A stretch of 64,000 nt of DNA from the NCBI RefSeq assembly GCF_009296025.1, contig NZ_CP045178.1, forward strand, positions 5,270,001 through 5,334,000, written 5' to 3'. The position numbers and the translations under genes were made by a program. Source of the DNA: Streptomyces tsukubensis. Lineage in GTDB: Bacteria; Actinomycetota; Actinomycetes; Streptomycetales; Streptomycetaceae. This document shows positions 9,762 to 17,795 of the stretch, in pieces (positions within the stretch are counted from its first letter, which is position 1; each line of letters begins with the position of its first letter). The notes below the pieces were generated by a model, which made no database searches, was not told where the DNA came from, and was given only the letters and a program-made list of their open reading frames with translations.

Positions 9762-10784
9762 ATGCTGATCGCTCAGCGTCCCTCGTTGACCGAAGAGGTC
9801 GTCGACGAGTTCCGCTCCAGGTTCGTCATTGAGCCGCTGGAGCCGGGATTCGGCTACACCCTCGGCAACTCCCTGCGTCGTACGCTCCTCTCCTCGATCC
9901 CGGGTGCGGCTGTCACGTCCATCCGCATCGACGGCGTCCTGCACGAGTTCACCACCGTGCCGGGTGTCAAGGAGGACGTCACCGACCTCATCCTCAACAT
10001 CAAGCAGCTCGTCGTCTCCTCGGAGCACGACGAGCCGGTCGTGATGTACCTGCGCAAGCAGGGTCCCGGCCTGGTCACCGCAGCGGACATCGCTCCGCCC
10101 GCCGGTGTCGAGGTGCACAACCCGGACCTGGTCCTCGCCACGCTCAACGGCAAGGGCAAGCTGGAGATGGAGCTGACCGTCGAGCGCGGTCGCGGCTACG
10201 TCTCCGCGGTGCAGAACAAGCAGGTGGGCCAGGAGATCGGTCGTATTCCGGTCGACTCCATCTACTCGCCGGTGCTCAAGGTCACGTACAAGGTCGAGGC
10301 GACCCGTGTCGAGCAGCGCACCGACTTCGACAAGCTGATCGTCGACGTCGAGACCAAGCAGGCCATGCGGCCGCGTGACGCGATGGCGTCCGCCGGTAAG
10401 ACGCTGGTCGAGCTGTTCGGTCTGGCGCGTGAGCTCAACATCGACGCCGAGGGCATCGACATGGGCCCGTCGCCCACGGACGCCGCTCTCGCCGCTGATC
10501 TCGCCCTGCCGATCGAGGAGCTTGAGCTCACCGTTCGGTCGTACAACTGCCTCAAGCGTGAGGGCATCCACTCCGTGGGTGAGCTTGTCGCTCGGTCCGA
10601 GGCGGACCTGCTCGACATCCGTAACTTCGGTGCGAAGTCCATCGACGAGGTCAAGGCGAAGCTGGCCGGTATGGGCCTCGCGCTGAAGGACTCGCCTCCC
10701 GGGTTCGACCCGACGTCGGCCGCTGACACGTTTGGCGCCGATGATGACGCGGATGCGGGTTTTGTGGAGACTGAGCAGTACTGA
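9762..10784 (+). CDS. rpoA: RNA polymerase alpha subunit
   Basis: 340 residues from ATG 9762 ([12 protein letters not shown]...), the size I recall for Streptomyces alpha. The ATG at 9756 directly abuts the AAGGA Shine-Dalgarno (9751-9755) and is less likely. The N-terminal domain (about 1-230) dimerises and nucleates core assembly ('[18 protein letters not shown]'). The C-terminal domain (about 250-320, '[22 protein letters not shown]') binds UP elements and regulators. The acidic tail is typical of the genus. Confidence 0.98.
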   Translation: MLIAQRPSLTEEVVDEFRSRFVIEPLEPGFGYTLGNSLRRTLLSSIPGAAVTSIRIDGVLHEFTTVPGVKEDVTDLILNIKQLVVSSEHDEPVVMYLRKQGPGLVTAADIAPPAGVEVHNPDLVLATLNGKGKLEMELTVERGRGYVSAVQNKQVGQEIGRIPVDSIYSPVLKVTYKVEATRVEQRTDFDKLIVDVETKQAMRPRDAMASAGKTLVELFGLARELNIDAEGIDMGPSPTDAALAADLALPIEELELTVRSYNCLKREGIHSVGELVARSEADLLDIRNFGAKSIDEVKAKLAGMGLALKDSPPGFDPTSAADTFGADDDADAGFVETEQY

Positions 10785-11330
10785 GTCGCCTCCCGGCTGG
10801 GGGTGGGGTCCTTTGTGGGGCTCGCCCCCGGTCGTGTTCTGGTCATCTCCGGTGGGGGTGTCCTCAGGCGCCGGACCGGCTTGGTCGCTTCGCTCGTCCT
10901 CAAGCGCCGGACGGGCTGGGTTTGGTCGGGCTTGTGCGTGAGTGGTGGTGCTGGTCTTGCTGGTCGGGCGTCCTCAAGCGCCGGACCGGCTGGGTCGCTT
11001 CGCTCGTCCTCAAGCGCCGGACGGGCTGGGTTTGGTCCGGTCGGGCTTGTAGTCAGCGACAGCCAGCAGCCAGCAGCCAGCAGCCAGCAGCCAGCAGCCA
11101 GCAGCCAGCAGCCAGCAGCCAGCAGCCAGCAGCCAGCAGTTGTAGGCAGTCGGCAGTGGCTGTTGTCGGCAGTCAGTGGTGGCTGTAGCCGGTCGCTGGT
11201 GGTCAGTCAGGGATCTCTTTGGTTCCCTTAATACTTCCGGGTTCGCTCGGATCTCCGTCGGGCAGTTGCTCGCGCGGACACTGTCGTCGGTACCTCGTAC
11301 GGCCGGCGCAGATCAATGAGGAGTATCACT
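10785..11330 (+). repeat. Repeat-rich spacer between rpoA and rplQ
   Basis: 546 bp with no believable gene. It contains four copies of a 24-bp element beginning TCCTCAAGCGCCGGAC (10861, 10897, 10971, 11007). Copies 3 and 4 with their spacer repeat copies 1 and 2, so a block of about 70 bp is duplicated at 110-bp offset. A 7-bp tandem array and a CAGT-rich stretch follow. The 24-bp element resembles a dispersed intergenic repeat common in Streptomyces genomes (from memory). Confidence 0.75.
11060..11139 (+). repeat. CAGCCAG 7-bp tandem array, 11 perfect copies
   Basis: Eleven uninterrupted CAGCCAG units run from 11060 to 11136, followed by a partial CAG. This is a simple-sequence array prone to slippage, and it lies about 190 bp upstream of rplQ. 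An ORF across it would read as a repeated Ser-Gln-Gln-Pro-Ala peptide and is not considered a gene. Confidence 0.9.
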
Positions 11331-11831
11331 ATGCCGAAGCCCACCAAGGGTGCCCGTCTCGGTGGCAGTGCCGCGCACCAGAAGATGCTGCTGGCGAACC
11401 TTGCCGGCGCGCTCTTCGAGCACGGCCGTATCACCACCACCGAGGCCAAGGCGCGGCGGCTGCGGCCGTACGCCGAGCGTCTGGTCACCAAGGCGAAGAA
11501 GGGCGACCTTCACAACCGCCGTCAGGTGCTCCAGGTCATCACCGACAAGAGCATCGTGCACACGCTCTTCACGGAGATCGGCCCGCGGTACGAGAACCGT
11601 CCCGGTGGTTACACCCGTATCACCAAGATCGGTAACCGTCGTGGCGACAACGCGCCCATGGCTGTCATCGAGCTGGTCGAGGCCCTGACCGTGAGCCAGC
11701 AGGCCACCGGTGAGGCCGAGGCCGCGACGCAGCGCGCGGTCAAGGAAGACGCCCTCAAGAAGGACGAGGCCCCCGCGGCCGAGACCGTCGAGGACGCCAA
11801 GCCCGAGGGTGACGAGTCCAAGGACGCCTGA
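11331..11831 (+). CDS. rplQ: 50S ribosomal protein L17
   Basis: 166 residues from ATG 11331 ([20 protein letters not shown]), with GAGGAG at 11318-11323. The upstream in-frame start at 11316 would lie over the ribosome binding site. L17 core to about residue 120, then an Ala/Glu/Lys-rich acidic tail typical of actinobacteria. L17 lies near the exit tunnel. Normally adjacent to rpoA; here a 546-bp repeat region intervenes. Confidence 0.97.
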   Translation: MPKPTKGARLGGSAAHQKMLLANLAGALFEHGRITTTEAKARRLRPYAERLVTKAKKGDLHNRRQVLQVITDKSIVHTLFTEIGPRYENRPGGYTRITKIGNRRGDNAPMAVIELVEALTVSQQATGEAEAATQRAVKEDALKKDEAPAAETVEDAKPEGDESKDA

Positions 11832-11849
11832 TCGTCCCAGCGGCTTTCG

Positions 11850-11890
11850 CGGGCCCGTATCCCCTCTTTTCGAGGGGTGCGGGCCCGTTT
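11850..11890 (+). terminator. Terminator hairpin after rplQ
   Basis: CGGGCCCG ... CCCCTC loop GAGGGG ... CGGGCCCG, followed by TTT. The two-part stem directly after rplQ is a plausible intrinsic terminator; truA lies 60 nt further on, so some read-through is likely. Confidence 0.6.
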
Positions 11891-11948
11891 CGCGTTCCCG
11901 TGGCCGCGGTGGACGCCGCCGCCCGGTGAGAGAAACGGAGTGCGTCGC

Positions 11949-12830
11949 GTGAGTGACGATGTGGAGCCCGGGTTCGTACGGGTGCGGCTCGATGTGAGCT
12001 ATGACGGCAAGGACTTCTCCGGCTGGGCCAAGCAGCCCGGTGGGCGCAGGACCGTCCAGGGGGAGATCGAGAGTGCGTTGCGTACCGTCACCCGGTCCGA
12101 GCGCGGTTATGAGCTGACCGTCGCTGGGCGTACCGACTCCGGGGTGCACGCGCGTGGGCAGGTCGTCCATGTGGATCTGCCCCTGGACGTGTGGGCCGAG
12201 CACGCGGACAAGGTGCTCAAGCGGCTTGCCGGGCGGTTGCCCAAGGACGTGCGGGTCTGGCGTGCCGAAGAGGCGCCCGCCGGGTTCAACGCGCGGTTCT
12301 CCGCCATCTGGCGGCGCTACGCCTACCGCGTCACCGACCACCCCGGCGGCGTCGACCCGCTGCTGCGCGGACACGTGCTGTGGCACGACTGGACGCTGGA
12401 CGTGGACGCCATGAACGAGGCCGCGGAAGGTCTTGTGGGGGAGCACGACTTCGCCGCCTACTGCAAGAAGCGCGAGGGTGCCACCACCATCCGTACCCTC
12501 CAGGAGCTGCGGTGGGAGCGGCTCCCCGACGGGGTGATCGAGGCCACCGTGCGGGCCGACGCCTTCTGCCACAACATGGTGCGTTCGCTGGTCGGCGCGA
12601 TGCTGTTCGTGGGCGACGGGCACCGGGGCTCCCACTGGCCCGCCGAAGTGCTCGCCGCCGGTGTGCGGGACTCCGCCGTCCATGTCGTACGTCCCCACGG
12701 GCTGACCCTTGAAGAGGTCGGCTATCCGGCCGACGGACTGCTCGCCGCTCGCAGTGCCGAGGCTCGTAACAAGCGGACGTTGCCGGGGGACGGCTCCGGA
12801 GCTGGGGCCGGAGAATTTCGCTGCTGTTGA
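11949..12830 (+). CDS. truA: tRNA pseudouridine(38-40) synthase
   Basis: 293 residues from GTG 11949 (reads [20 protein letters not shown]), preceded by CGGAG at 11936-11940. The frame is open back to 11877, but that portion runs through the terminator. Catalytic Asp is D63 in 'GRTDSGVHA'. Isomerises uridines 38-40 of tRNA anticodon arms. Truncation is not apparent; length matches the family. It marks the left edge of the glycan locus. Confidence 0.95.
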   Translation: MSDDVEPGFVRVRLDVSYDGKDFSGWAKQPGGRRTVQGEIESALRTVTRSERGYELTVAGRTDSGVHARGQVVHVDLPLDVWAEHADKVLKRLAGRLPKDVRVWRAEEAPAGFNARFSAIWRRYAYRVTDHPGGVDPLLRGHVLWHDWTLDVDAMNEAAEGLVGEHDFAAYCKKREGATTIRTLQELRWERLPDGVIEATVRADAFCHNMVRSLVGAMLFVGDGHRGSHWPAEVLAAGVRDSAVHVVRPHGLTLEEVGYPADGLLAARSAEARNKRTLPGDGSGAGAGEFRCC

Positions 12831-12867
12831 TGTTTTGGTGGGGGGCGGGGTGGGCAAGCGTGTGTGC

Positions 12868-12882
12868 CCGATCAGTGATCGG
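12868..12882. promoter_or_regulatory. 15-bp perfect palindrome upstream of the glycan locus
   Basis: CCGATCAGTGATCGG is a perfect odd-length dyad 176 nt before the GT2 start. It lies in the only large gap (12831-13057) at the head of the locus, so it is a candidate operator. No regulator is known to me for this site. Confidence 0.4.
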
Positions 12883-13057
12883 TAACGTGCGCTTTTGAAC
12901 CATACGTGACCTCTTGTCCCGTTCAGCTGCCCCATTCTCTCGGATATGCTTTCGCGGCCTGGCTGTGAGTTCGAGAATCTGGGCTTGTGTGTTCGCTTCG
13001 GGGTGTTGGGGGACGGCCCGTTTGTGGGTCGGTCGGCCCGTGACCCGGGGAGTCTTC

Positions 13058-14710
13058 ATGAGTGCGGTCGAATCGGCGCGGGTGCGCGGCGTGGAGGGCC
13101 AGACCTCCGGGGGGCCCGCCCCCCATCGCAGGCGCGCCGCCCGGAGCGGGGCCGGCTGGCGGCGTGAGGTCTCGCGGAGCCACGGTCTGCTGCCCAGGCC
13201 CCCCGACGACCGTGAGAAGTACTCCTACGCGCACCGCCACATGTGGGTGCTGACGCTGGGGTCGCTGGCCAGTTTCCTCTGTCTGGCGGCCAGTCAGATC
13301 CTGTTCACCGCGTCGAGCCCGTGGTTCTGGCTGCTGCTTCCGATGCTCGCCTTCGTCGTCGCCGACTATGTGCTCTCCGTCTATCTCGACGGGTTCAGCA
13401 AGGACTTCGACCTGAAGAGGCACAAGCGGCTGGTCCGCAAATGGCAGCCCGCCTCGTATCCGACCGTCGATGTCTTCCTGCCGGTGTGCGGCGAACCCAT
13501 CGACGTGCTGCACAACACCTGGACGCATGTGCGCCGGCTCGCCTCGACCTATCAGGGCGTCGTGGAGACCTACGTGCTCGACGACGCGGCCGACGCCGAT
13601 GTGGAGGCCATGGCACGGGACTTCGGGTTCCGTTACGTCGTGCGGGAGAACCGCGGCTGGTACAAGAAGGCGGGCAACCTGCGCAACGCCTTCGGGCTGA
13701 GCGACGGCGAGCACATCCTCATCCTCGACGCCGACTTCGCGCCCCGCGCCGACCTCCTCGACGAACTGCTGCCGCACATGGACGACGAGTCCATCGGCAT
13801 CGTCCAGTCGCCGCAGTTCTTCCGGATCATCGACAGGCAGAACTGGATCGAGCGTGGCGCGGGCGCCGTGCAGGAGCAGTTCTACCGCTCGGTGCAGACC
13901 TCCCGTGAGGACAAGGACGGTTCGATCTGTGTCGGCTCCTGCGCGGTCTACCGGCGCACCGCCCTCGACCAGATCGGCGGCATCTCGCTGATCGAGCACT
14001 CCGAGGACATGTACACCGGCTTTGATCTTCGGGCGCTCGGCTGGAAGCTGCGCTACATACCCGTGGCGCTGTCCGCGGGCGTCTGCCCCGACACGGCCGG
14101 TGCCTTCCACAACCAGCAGTACCGCTGGTGCATGGGGTCGCTCTCCCTGCTGACCAGCAAATCCTTCTGGGAGATGCCGCTGCGGCTCACCACCAGGCTC
14201 TGCTACGTCTCCGGGTTCCTCTACTACCTCCAGACGGCGCTCATCACCTTCCTGATGCCGCTGATCCCGCTCGCCCTGCTGGTGCTCCGCCCCGATCTGC
14301 TGCGCGCCGAGGCCGGGCTGCTCGTCCTGCCGAGCCTCGCCTACGTGACCCTCGTCCTGCCGCTGTGGCACCGCGCCCCCTACCGCCTCGAAGCGTGGGC
14401 GGTACGGATGATGTACGGCTGGTCGCACGTCTTCGCCGTCTGGGACGTGCTGCGCGGCCGTGAGATGGGCTGGAAGCCCACCGGCTCCGACGGAGCCAAG
14501 AAGAACGGCATGCGCCGCTACTGGATCGGCATGATCGGCTGGACCGGCGGCACCGCCGTCGCCTGGGTGGGGGTCGCCGCCTGGCGCACCCTGACCCAGT
14601 ACCCGCCGGACTTCGCCCTGATGCTCTCCGCGGGGCTGTTCTACGCGTTGGTCGTCGCCCGCGTCCTCGTCCAGCCCCGTACGCCCCGTACCCAGGAAGT
14701 CACCGGATGA
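13058..14710 (+). CDS. Processive GT2 glycosyltransferase, cellulose-synthase-like
   Basis: 550 residues from ATG 13058, preceded by GGGGAG. Membrane segments at about 63-83 and 89-110 flank a cytosolic GT-A domain (about 130-370), followed by several C-terminal segments. Catalytic motifs of the cellulose synthase/hyaluronan synthase superfamily are present: DD at 175-176, DAD at 224-226, the ED pair at 316-317 (catalytic base region) and QQYRW at 353-357. Such enzymes polymerise a beta-linked polysaccharide from a nucleotide sugar and export it through their own channel. There is no PilZ domain. Sugar specificity cannot be read. ATGA overlap with the GH26-like lipoprotein gene shows coupling. 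Confidence 0.85.
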   Translation: MSAVESARVRGVEGQTSGGPAPHRRRAARSGAGWRREVSRSHGLLPRPPDDREKYSYAHRHMWVLTLGSLASFLCLAASQILFTASSPWFWLLLPMLAFVVADYVLSVYLDGFSKDFDLKRHKRLVRKWQPASYPTVDVFLPVCGEPIDVLHNTWTHVRRLASTYQGVVETYVLDDAADADVEAMARDFGFRYVVRENRGWYKKAGNLRNAFGLSDGEHILILDADFAPRADLLDELLPHMDDESIGIVQSPQFFRIIDRQNWIERGAGAVQEQFYRSVQTSREDKDGSICVGSCAVYRRTALDQIGGISLIEHSEDMYTGFDLRALGWKLRYIPVALSAGVCPDTAGAFHNQQYRWCMGSLSLLTSKSFWEMPLRLTTRLCYVSGFLYYLQTALITFLMPLIPLALLVLRPDLLRAEAGLLVLPSLAYVTLVLPLWHRAPYRLEAWAVRMMYGWSHVFAVWDVLRGREMGWKPTGSDGAKKNGMRRYWIGMIGWTGGTAVAWVGVAAWRTLTQYPPDFALMLSAGLFYALVVARVLVQPRTPRTQEVTG

Positions 14711-15744
14711 CCTTCTCCCCACGCCGACCGCTGACCGCCGTGCTGCTCGCGGGCGCGTTGCTCGCGGGGACGGCCGGCTGTAGTACGTTCTCCGACTCGG
14801 GGCGCAGCAAGTACGCGCAGGGCGAGGGCAAGCCCGCTGAGGACGACGACGCCTCCGCGTCCGCCTCCTCCTCCGCCGAGGCCGAACTGCCCTACGACAT
14901 CAGGCCGCTGCTCCACCCGGACAAGAAGTACTACGGGCTGGCCGCCAAGGGCGCCCCCGCGTCGATGAAGTCGGTCAAGGAGTTCGCCTCCTCGACGGGC
15001 AAGAAGCCGAACATGATCGAGTTCTACTCGGCCTGGGGCGACAGCTATGAGACGACGCTGGCGCAGAACGCCTGGGACTACGGGGCGCTGCCCTTCATCG
15101 CCTGGGAGCCGTTCAAGCGGAGCCTCGCCGGTATCGCGGCCGGGAAGGACGACGCGTACATCGCGTCGTACGCCCGGTCGGTGAAGACGCTCAACCAGCC
15201 CGTGGCCATCAGCTTCGCCCACGAGATGAACGGTTTCTGGTACTCGTGGGGCACCAAGAAGGCCACGCCCAAGGAGTTCGTACGCGCCTTCCGGCATGTC
15301 CACGATGTCTTCGAGAAAGTGGGCGCCACCCAGGTCATCTGGGTGTGGAGCCCCAACGTGATCAACCCGATGCCGAAGGTGAGGCTGGAGCCGTACTGGC
15401 CCGGTGACTCCTACGTCGACTGGGTCGGTGTCGTGGGCTACTACGCGCGGACGGGGCCCTCGACCTTCCCCACGCTGTACGGGCCGACCATGGACCAGAT
15501 CCGTGCCTTCACCAAGAAGCCCTTCATTGTCGCGGAGACGGCGGCGGAGGCGGGCGACCGCAAACCCGCCGACATCAAGGACCTCTTCCAGGGCGTCGAG
15601 AAGCGCGACGACGTCCTCGGTCACGTCTGGTTCAACTTCGACAAGGAGGCGGACTGGCGGATCTCCAGCGGGCCCGCCTCGGCGCGTACCTACCGGGAGC
15701 AGTCCAGGAGTTCGCGCTACGGATTCGATGTGACCAAGCCATGA
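14707..15744 (+). CDS. GH26-like glycoside hydrolase lipoprotein
   Basis: 345 residues starting on the ATGA overlap with the synthase gene. A signal peptide ends in a lipobox with Cys at 25 (GTAGC), so the protein should be anchored outside the membrane. An Asp/Ser/Ala-rich linker (about 30-60) leads to a TIM-barrel-type domain. 'FAHEMNGFWYSWG' (E173) matches the GH26 acid/base motif, and 'FIVAETAAEAG' (E277) is the probable nucleophile. GH26 enzymes cut beta-mannan or mixed-linkage/beta-1,3-glucan and related chains. By analogy with cellulose operons it may trim or release the polymer made by the neighbouring GT2. Confidence 0.8.
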   Translation: MTFSPRRPLTAVLLAGALLAGTAGCSTFSDSGRSKYAQGEGKPAEDDDASASASSSAEAELPYDIRPLLHPDKKYYGLAAKGAPASMKSVKEFASSTGKKPNMIEFYSAWGDSYETTLAQNAWDYGALPFIAWEPFKRSLAGIAAGKDDAYIASYARSVKTLNQPVAISFAHEMNGFWYSWGTKKATPKEFVRAFRHVHDVFEKVGATQVIWVWSPNVINPMPKVRLEPYWPGDSYVDWVGVVGYYARTGPSTFPTLYGPTMDQIRAFTKKPFIVAETAAEAGDRKPADIKDLFQGVEKRDDVLGHVWFNFDKEADWRISSGPASARTYREQSRSSRYGFDVTKP

Positions 15745-17795
15745 CGCCCCCGTCCTCGTCCTCTTCCCCGTCCTCCTCCCGCTCGTGGTTCGAGCAGGGC
15801 GGCGCGCCCGGAGCGTCCCCGCCCCCCGAGGAACCGGACGCGCGTCCGCCGCACACGGTCGACCCCGACGCCTTCCCCTCCCAGGAGGGCGGCTTCGGCG
15901 GCGAGTGGGAGCACGCCTCACCCGTGCGGCGCGACTCACTCGCACCGAACGACTCACCCGTACCGCACGCATCCTCCGTACCGCACGCATCCTCCGTACC
16001 GCATGCCTCCTCCGTACCGCACGCCTCCTCCGTGCAGGCCGAGAGACCGGCTGAGACGACCATGGCGCTCGTGCGGCCAGGACGCGTGCACGGGCCCGCC
16101 GCGCCCCGCGATCCCTACGGGCCGCTCGACGGTGAGGGGCTCCACCCCGACGACCTCAGCAGCCCCTACGGGGAGGCGCCCGCCCGGCCGGGCCGTACCG
16201 CCGACGGCGGCGAGGACCCTTACGCGACCGGGATCTCCCCGGAGCCCGGCCCGGAGTCCGAAGGGCCCGGTTACTCGCTGCCCGAGACCCCCGAGTCCGC
16301 CTGGTCGGTCGACGGGCGCCGCTCCACTCTCATCAGCCGCTGCGCCCTCCTGCTGATCCTCTTCGTACAGGCCGGTCTTTCGCTGCGGCTGCGTGGCACC
16401 GCCTTCCAGGACGAGGCGCTGTACATCGCCTCAGGCCACTACGAGCTGGCCAACCTGGTGCACGGCACGCCGCTCCCCGTCGACTTCGCCTCCTACTTCT
16501 CCGGCCACCCCAAGCTCTATCCGGTGCTCGCCGCGGTCGTCGACACCCAGTTCGGGCTGACCGGAGTGCGGCTGACCAGCCTGCTCTTCATGCTCGCCGC
16601 CACCGCGCTGCTCTACGCCACCACCCGGCGGCTCTTCAACACCAGGGCCGCCCTCGGAGCGGCCGCGCTCTTCGCCGTCGTCCAGTCCACGATGGTCCTC
16701 GGCTACCTCGCGACCTACGACGCGGCCGCCGTCTTCCTGCTCTCGCTCGCCCTCCACCTCGTCGTCCGCACGGGACGCATGCCCGTCCACGCGGTGCTGC
16801 TCGCCGCGCCGCCCATCGCCCTCGCCATCGGCGTCAAGTACGCAGCCGGGCTCTACGCGCCGACGCTGGTCCTGCTCGCCGTACTCACCGCCTACCGCCA
16901 CCGCGGGCCCAAGGCGCTGATCCGCGGGGCGGTCCTCGGCGCGGGCGCCCTCGCGCTGCTCGGCATCGGCTACGCGCTGTCGGGGCCGCTCGGCGGGATC
17001 AGCTCCACCACCACCGACCGCGCGCACGGCACCGACACCGCGTGGACGATGCTGCGCCACAGCGCCCAGTGGGGCGGCCTGGTCTTCCTCACCGCGCTCG
17101 GCGGATCCGTGGCCTACGTGGTGAAGGCCAGGATGGTCGAGATGCCGTGGGTCGCGGGGTCCACCCCAGGACGGGTCAGGCGCGCCCTGCTCGGCGTGCT
17201 CCTGACCGGTACGGCGCTGCTCGCCACCGCCTACCAGATCCACATCCAGACGGAGATCTCGCTCTACAAGCACGTCGGCTTCGGGCTGCTCTTCGCCGCG
17301 CCGCTCGCCGGGCTCGGCATGGCCAGGCTCGTCGGACCGCACTTCAGGCACCCGCAGCTCGGCATCATGCTCTTCGTCCTGACCCTCGTCTTCGGCATGG
17401 TCCAGGCCCAGTCCTCGTACAGCTTCCCCGACTCCCGCCAGACGATGGCCTACCTGCGGACGATCGTCGACCGCAAGGGCTCCTACCTGGTCGAGGAGCA
17501 GGAGGTCCCCGGCTACTACCTGCGGGACGTCACCGGCTGGAACCAGTGGCAGAACACCTACGGCATGGACTACCACGCCAAGAACGGCAAGGACCTGAGC
17601 GGCCCCGCCGCCTTCGAGGCCGCCGTGCGCGACGGGCACTTCGACGCGATCGTCCTGCACGGCGGGGTCACGCCCGAGGTCGACGAGGCGGTCAGGTCGG
17701 CGCTGCGTACGAGCGACCGGTACCGTCTCGCCGCCTCCTTCCCCTTCACCACGAGCAGTGGCACGAGCGCCTACCGGATATGGGTCAAGCAATGA
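15741..17795 (+). CDS. GT-C membrane glycosyltransferase (GT39/ArnT-like) with long disordered N-terminus
   Basis: 684 residues, ATGA overlap with the GH26-like gene. Residues 1 to about 190 are Pro/Ser/Glu-rich and cytosolic, with four VPHASS-type repeats encoded by an 18-bp tandem repeat. Membrane segments start at about 195. The first external loop carries the D224-E225 pair in 'FQDEALYI', the position of the catalytic/metal acid in GT-C enzymes that use polyprenyl-phosphate sugars. About eleven hydrophobic segments follow, then an outward C-terminal domain. Acceptor unknown; context suggests the locus glycan or a surface protein. Confidence 0.78.
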   Translation: MTPPSSSSSPSSSRSWFEQGGAPGASPPPEEPDARPPHTVDPDAFPSQEGGFGGEWEHASPVRRDSLAPNDSPVPHASSVPHASSVPHASSVPHASSVQAERPAETTMALVRPGRVHGPAAPRDPYGPLDGEGLHPDDLSSPYGEAPARPGRTADGGEDPYATGISPEPGPESEGPGYSLPETPESAWSVDGRRSTLISRCALLLILFVQAGLSLRLRGTAFQDEALYIASGHYELANLVHGTPLPVDFASYFSGHPKLYPVLAAVVDTQFGLTGVRLTSLLFMLAATALLYATTRRLFNTRAALGAAALFAVVQSTMVLGYLATYDAAAVFLLSLALHLVVRTGRMPVHAVLLAAPPIALAIGVKYAAGLYAPTLVLLAVLTAYRHRGPKALIRGAVLGAGALALLGIGYALSGPLGGISSTTTDRAHGTDTAWTMLRHSAQWGGLVFLTALGGSVAYVVKARMVEMPWVAGSTPGRVRRALLGVLLTGTALLATAYQIHIQTEISLYKHVGFGLLFAAPLAGLGMARLVGPHFRHPQLGIMLFVLTLVFGMVQAQSSYSFPDSRQTMAYLRTIVDRKGSYLVEEQEVPGYYLRDVTGWNQWQNTYGMDYHAKNGKDLSGPAAFEAAVRDGHFDAIVLHGGVTPEVDEAVRSALRTSDRYRLAASFPFTTSSGTSAYRIWVKQ
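15958..16029 (+). repeat. 18-bp coding tandem repeat, four copies
   Basis: Four in-frame units of CCGTACCGCACGCATCCT-type sequence inside the GT39-like gene, encoding repeated Val-Pro-His-Ala-Ser-Ser. Units 1 and 2 are identical; 3 and 4 differ by one or two bases. Copy number could vary without frameshift. Confidence 0.9.

Noticed and set aside
11060..11139. Possible CRISPR array
   Set aside because: The unit is 7 bp with no spacers and there are no cas genes; it is a simple tandem repeat.
10803..11231. ORF reading through the rpoA-rplQ repeats (Ser-Gln-Gln-Pro-Ala repeats)
   Set aside because: The peptide is just the 7-bp array translated; there is no ribosome binding site or family similarity, and the same DNA is open in another frame as well.
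12923..14722. 599-residue minus-strand ORF opposite the GT2 gene
   Set aside because: Typical antisense shadow in high-GC DNA. The plus strand has clear GT2 motifs, a ribosome binding site and coupled neighbours.
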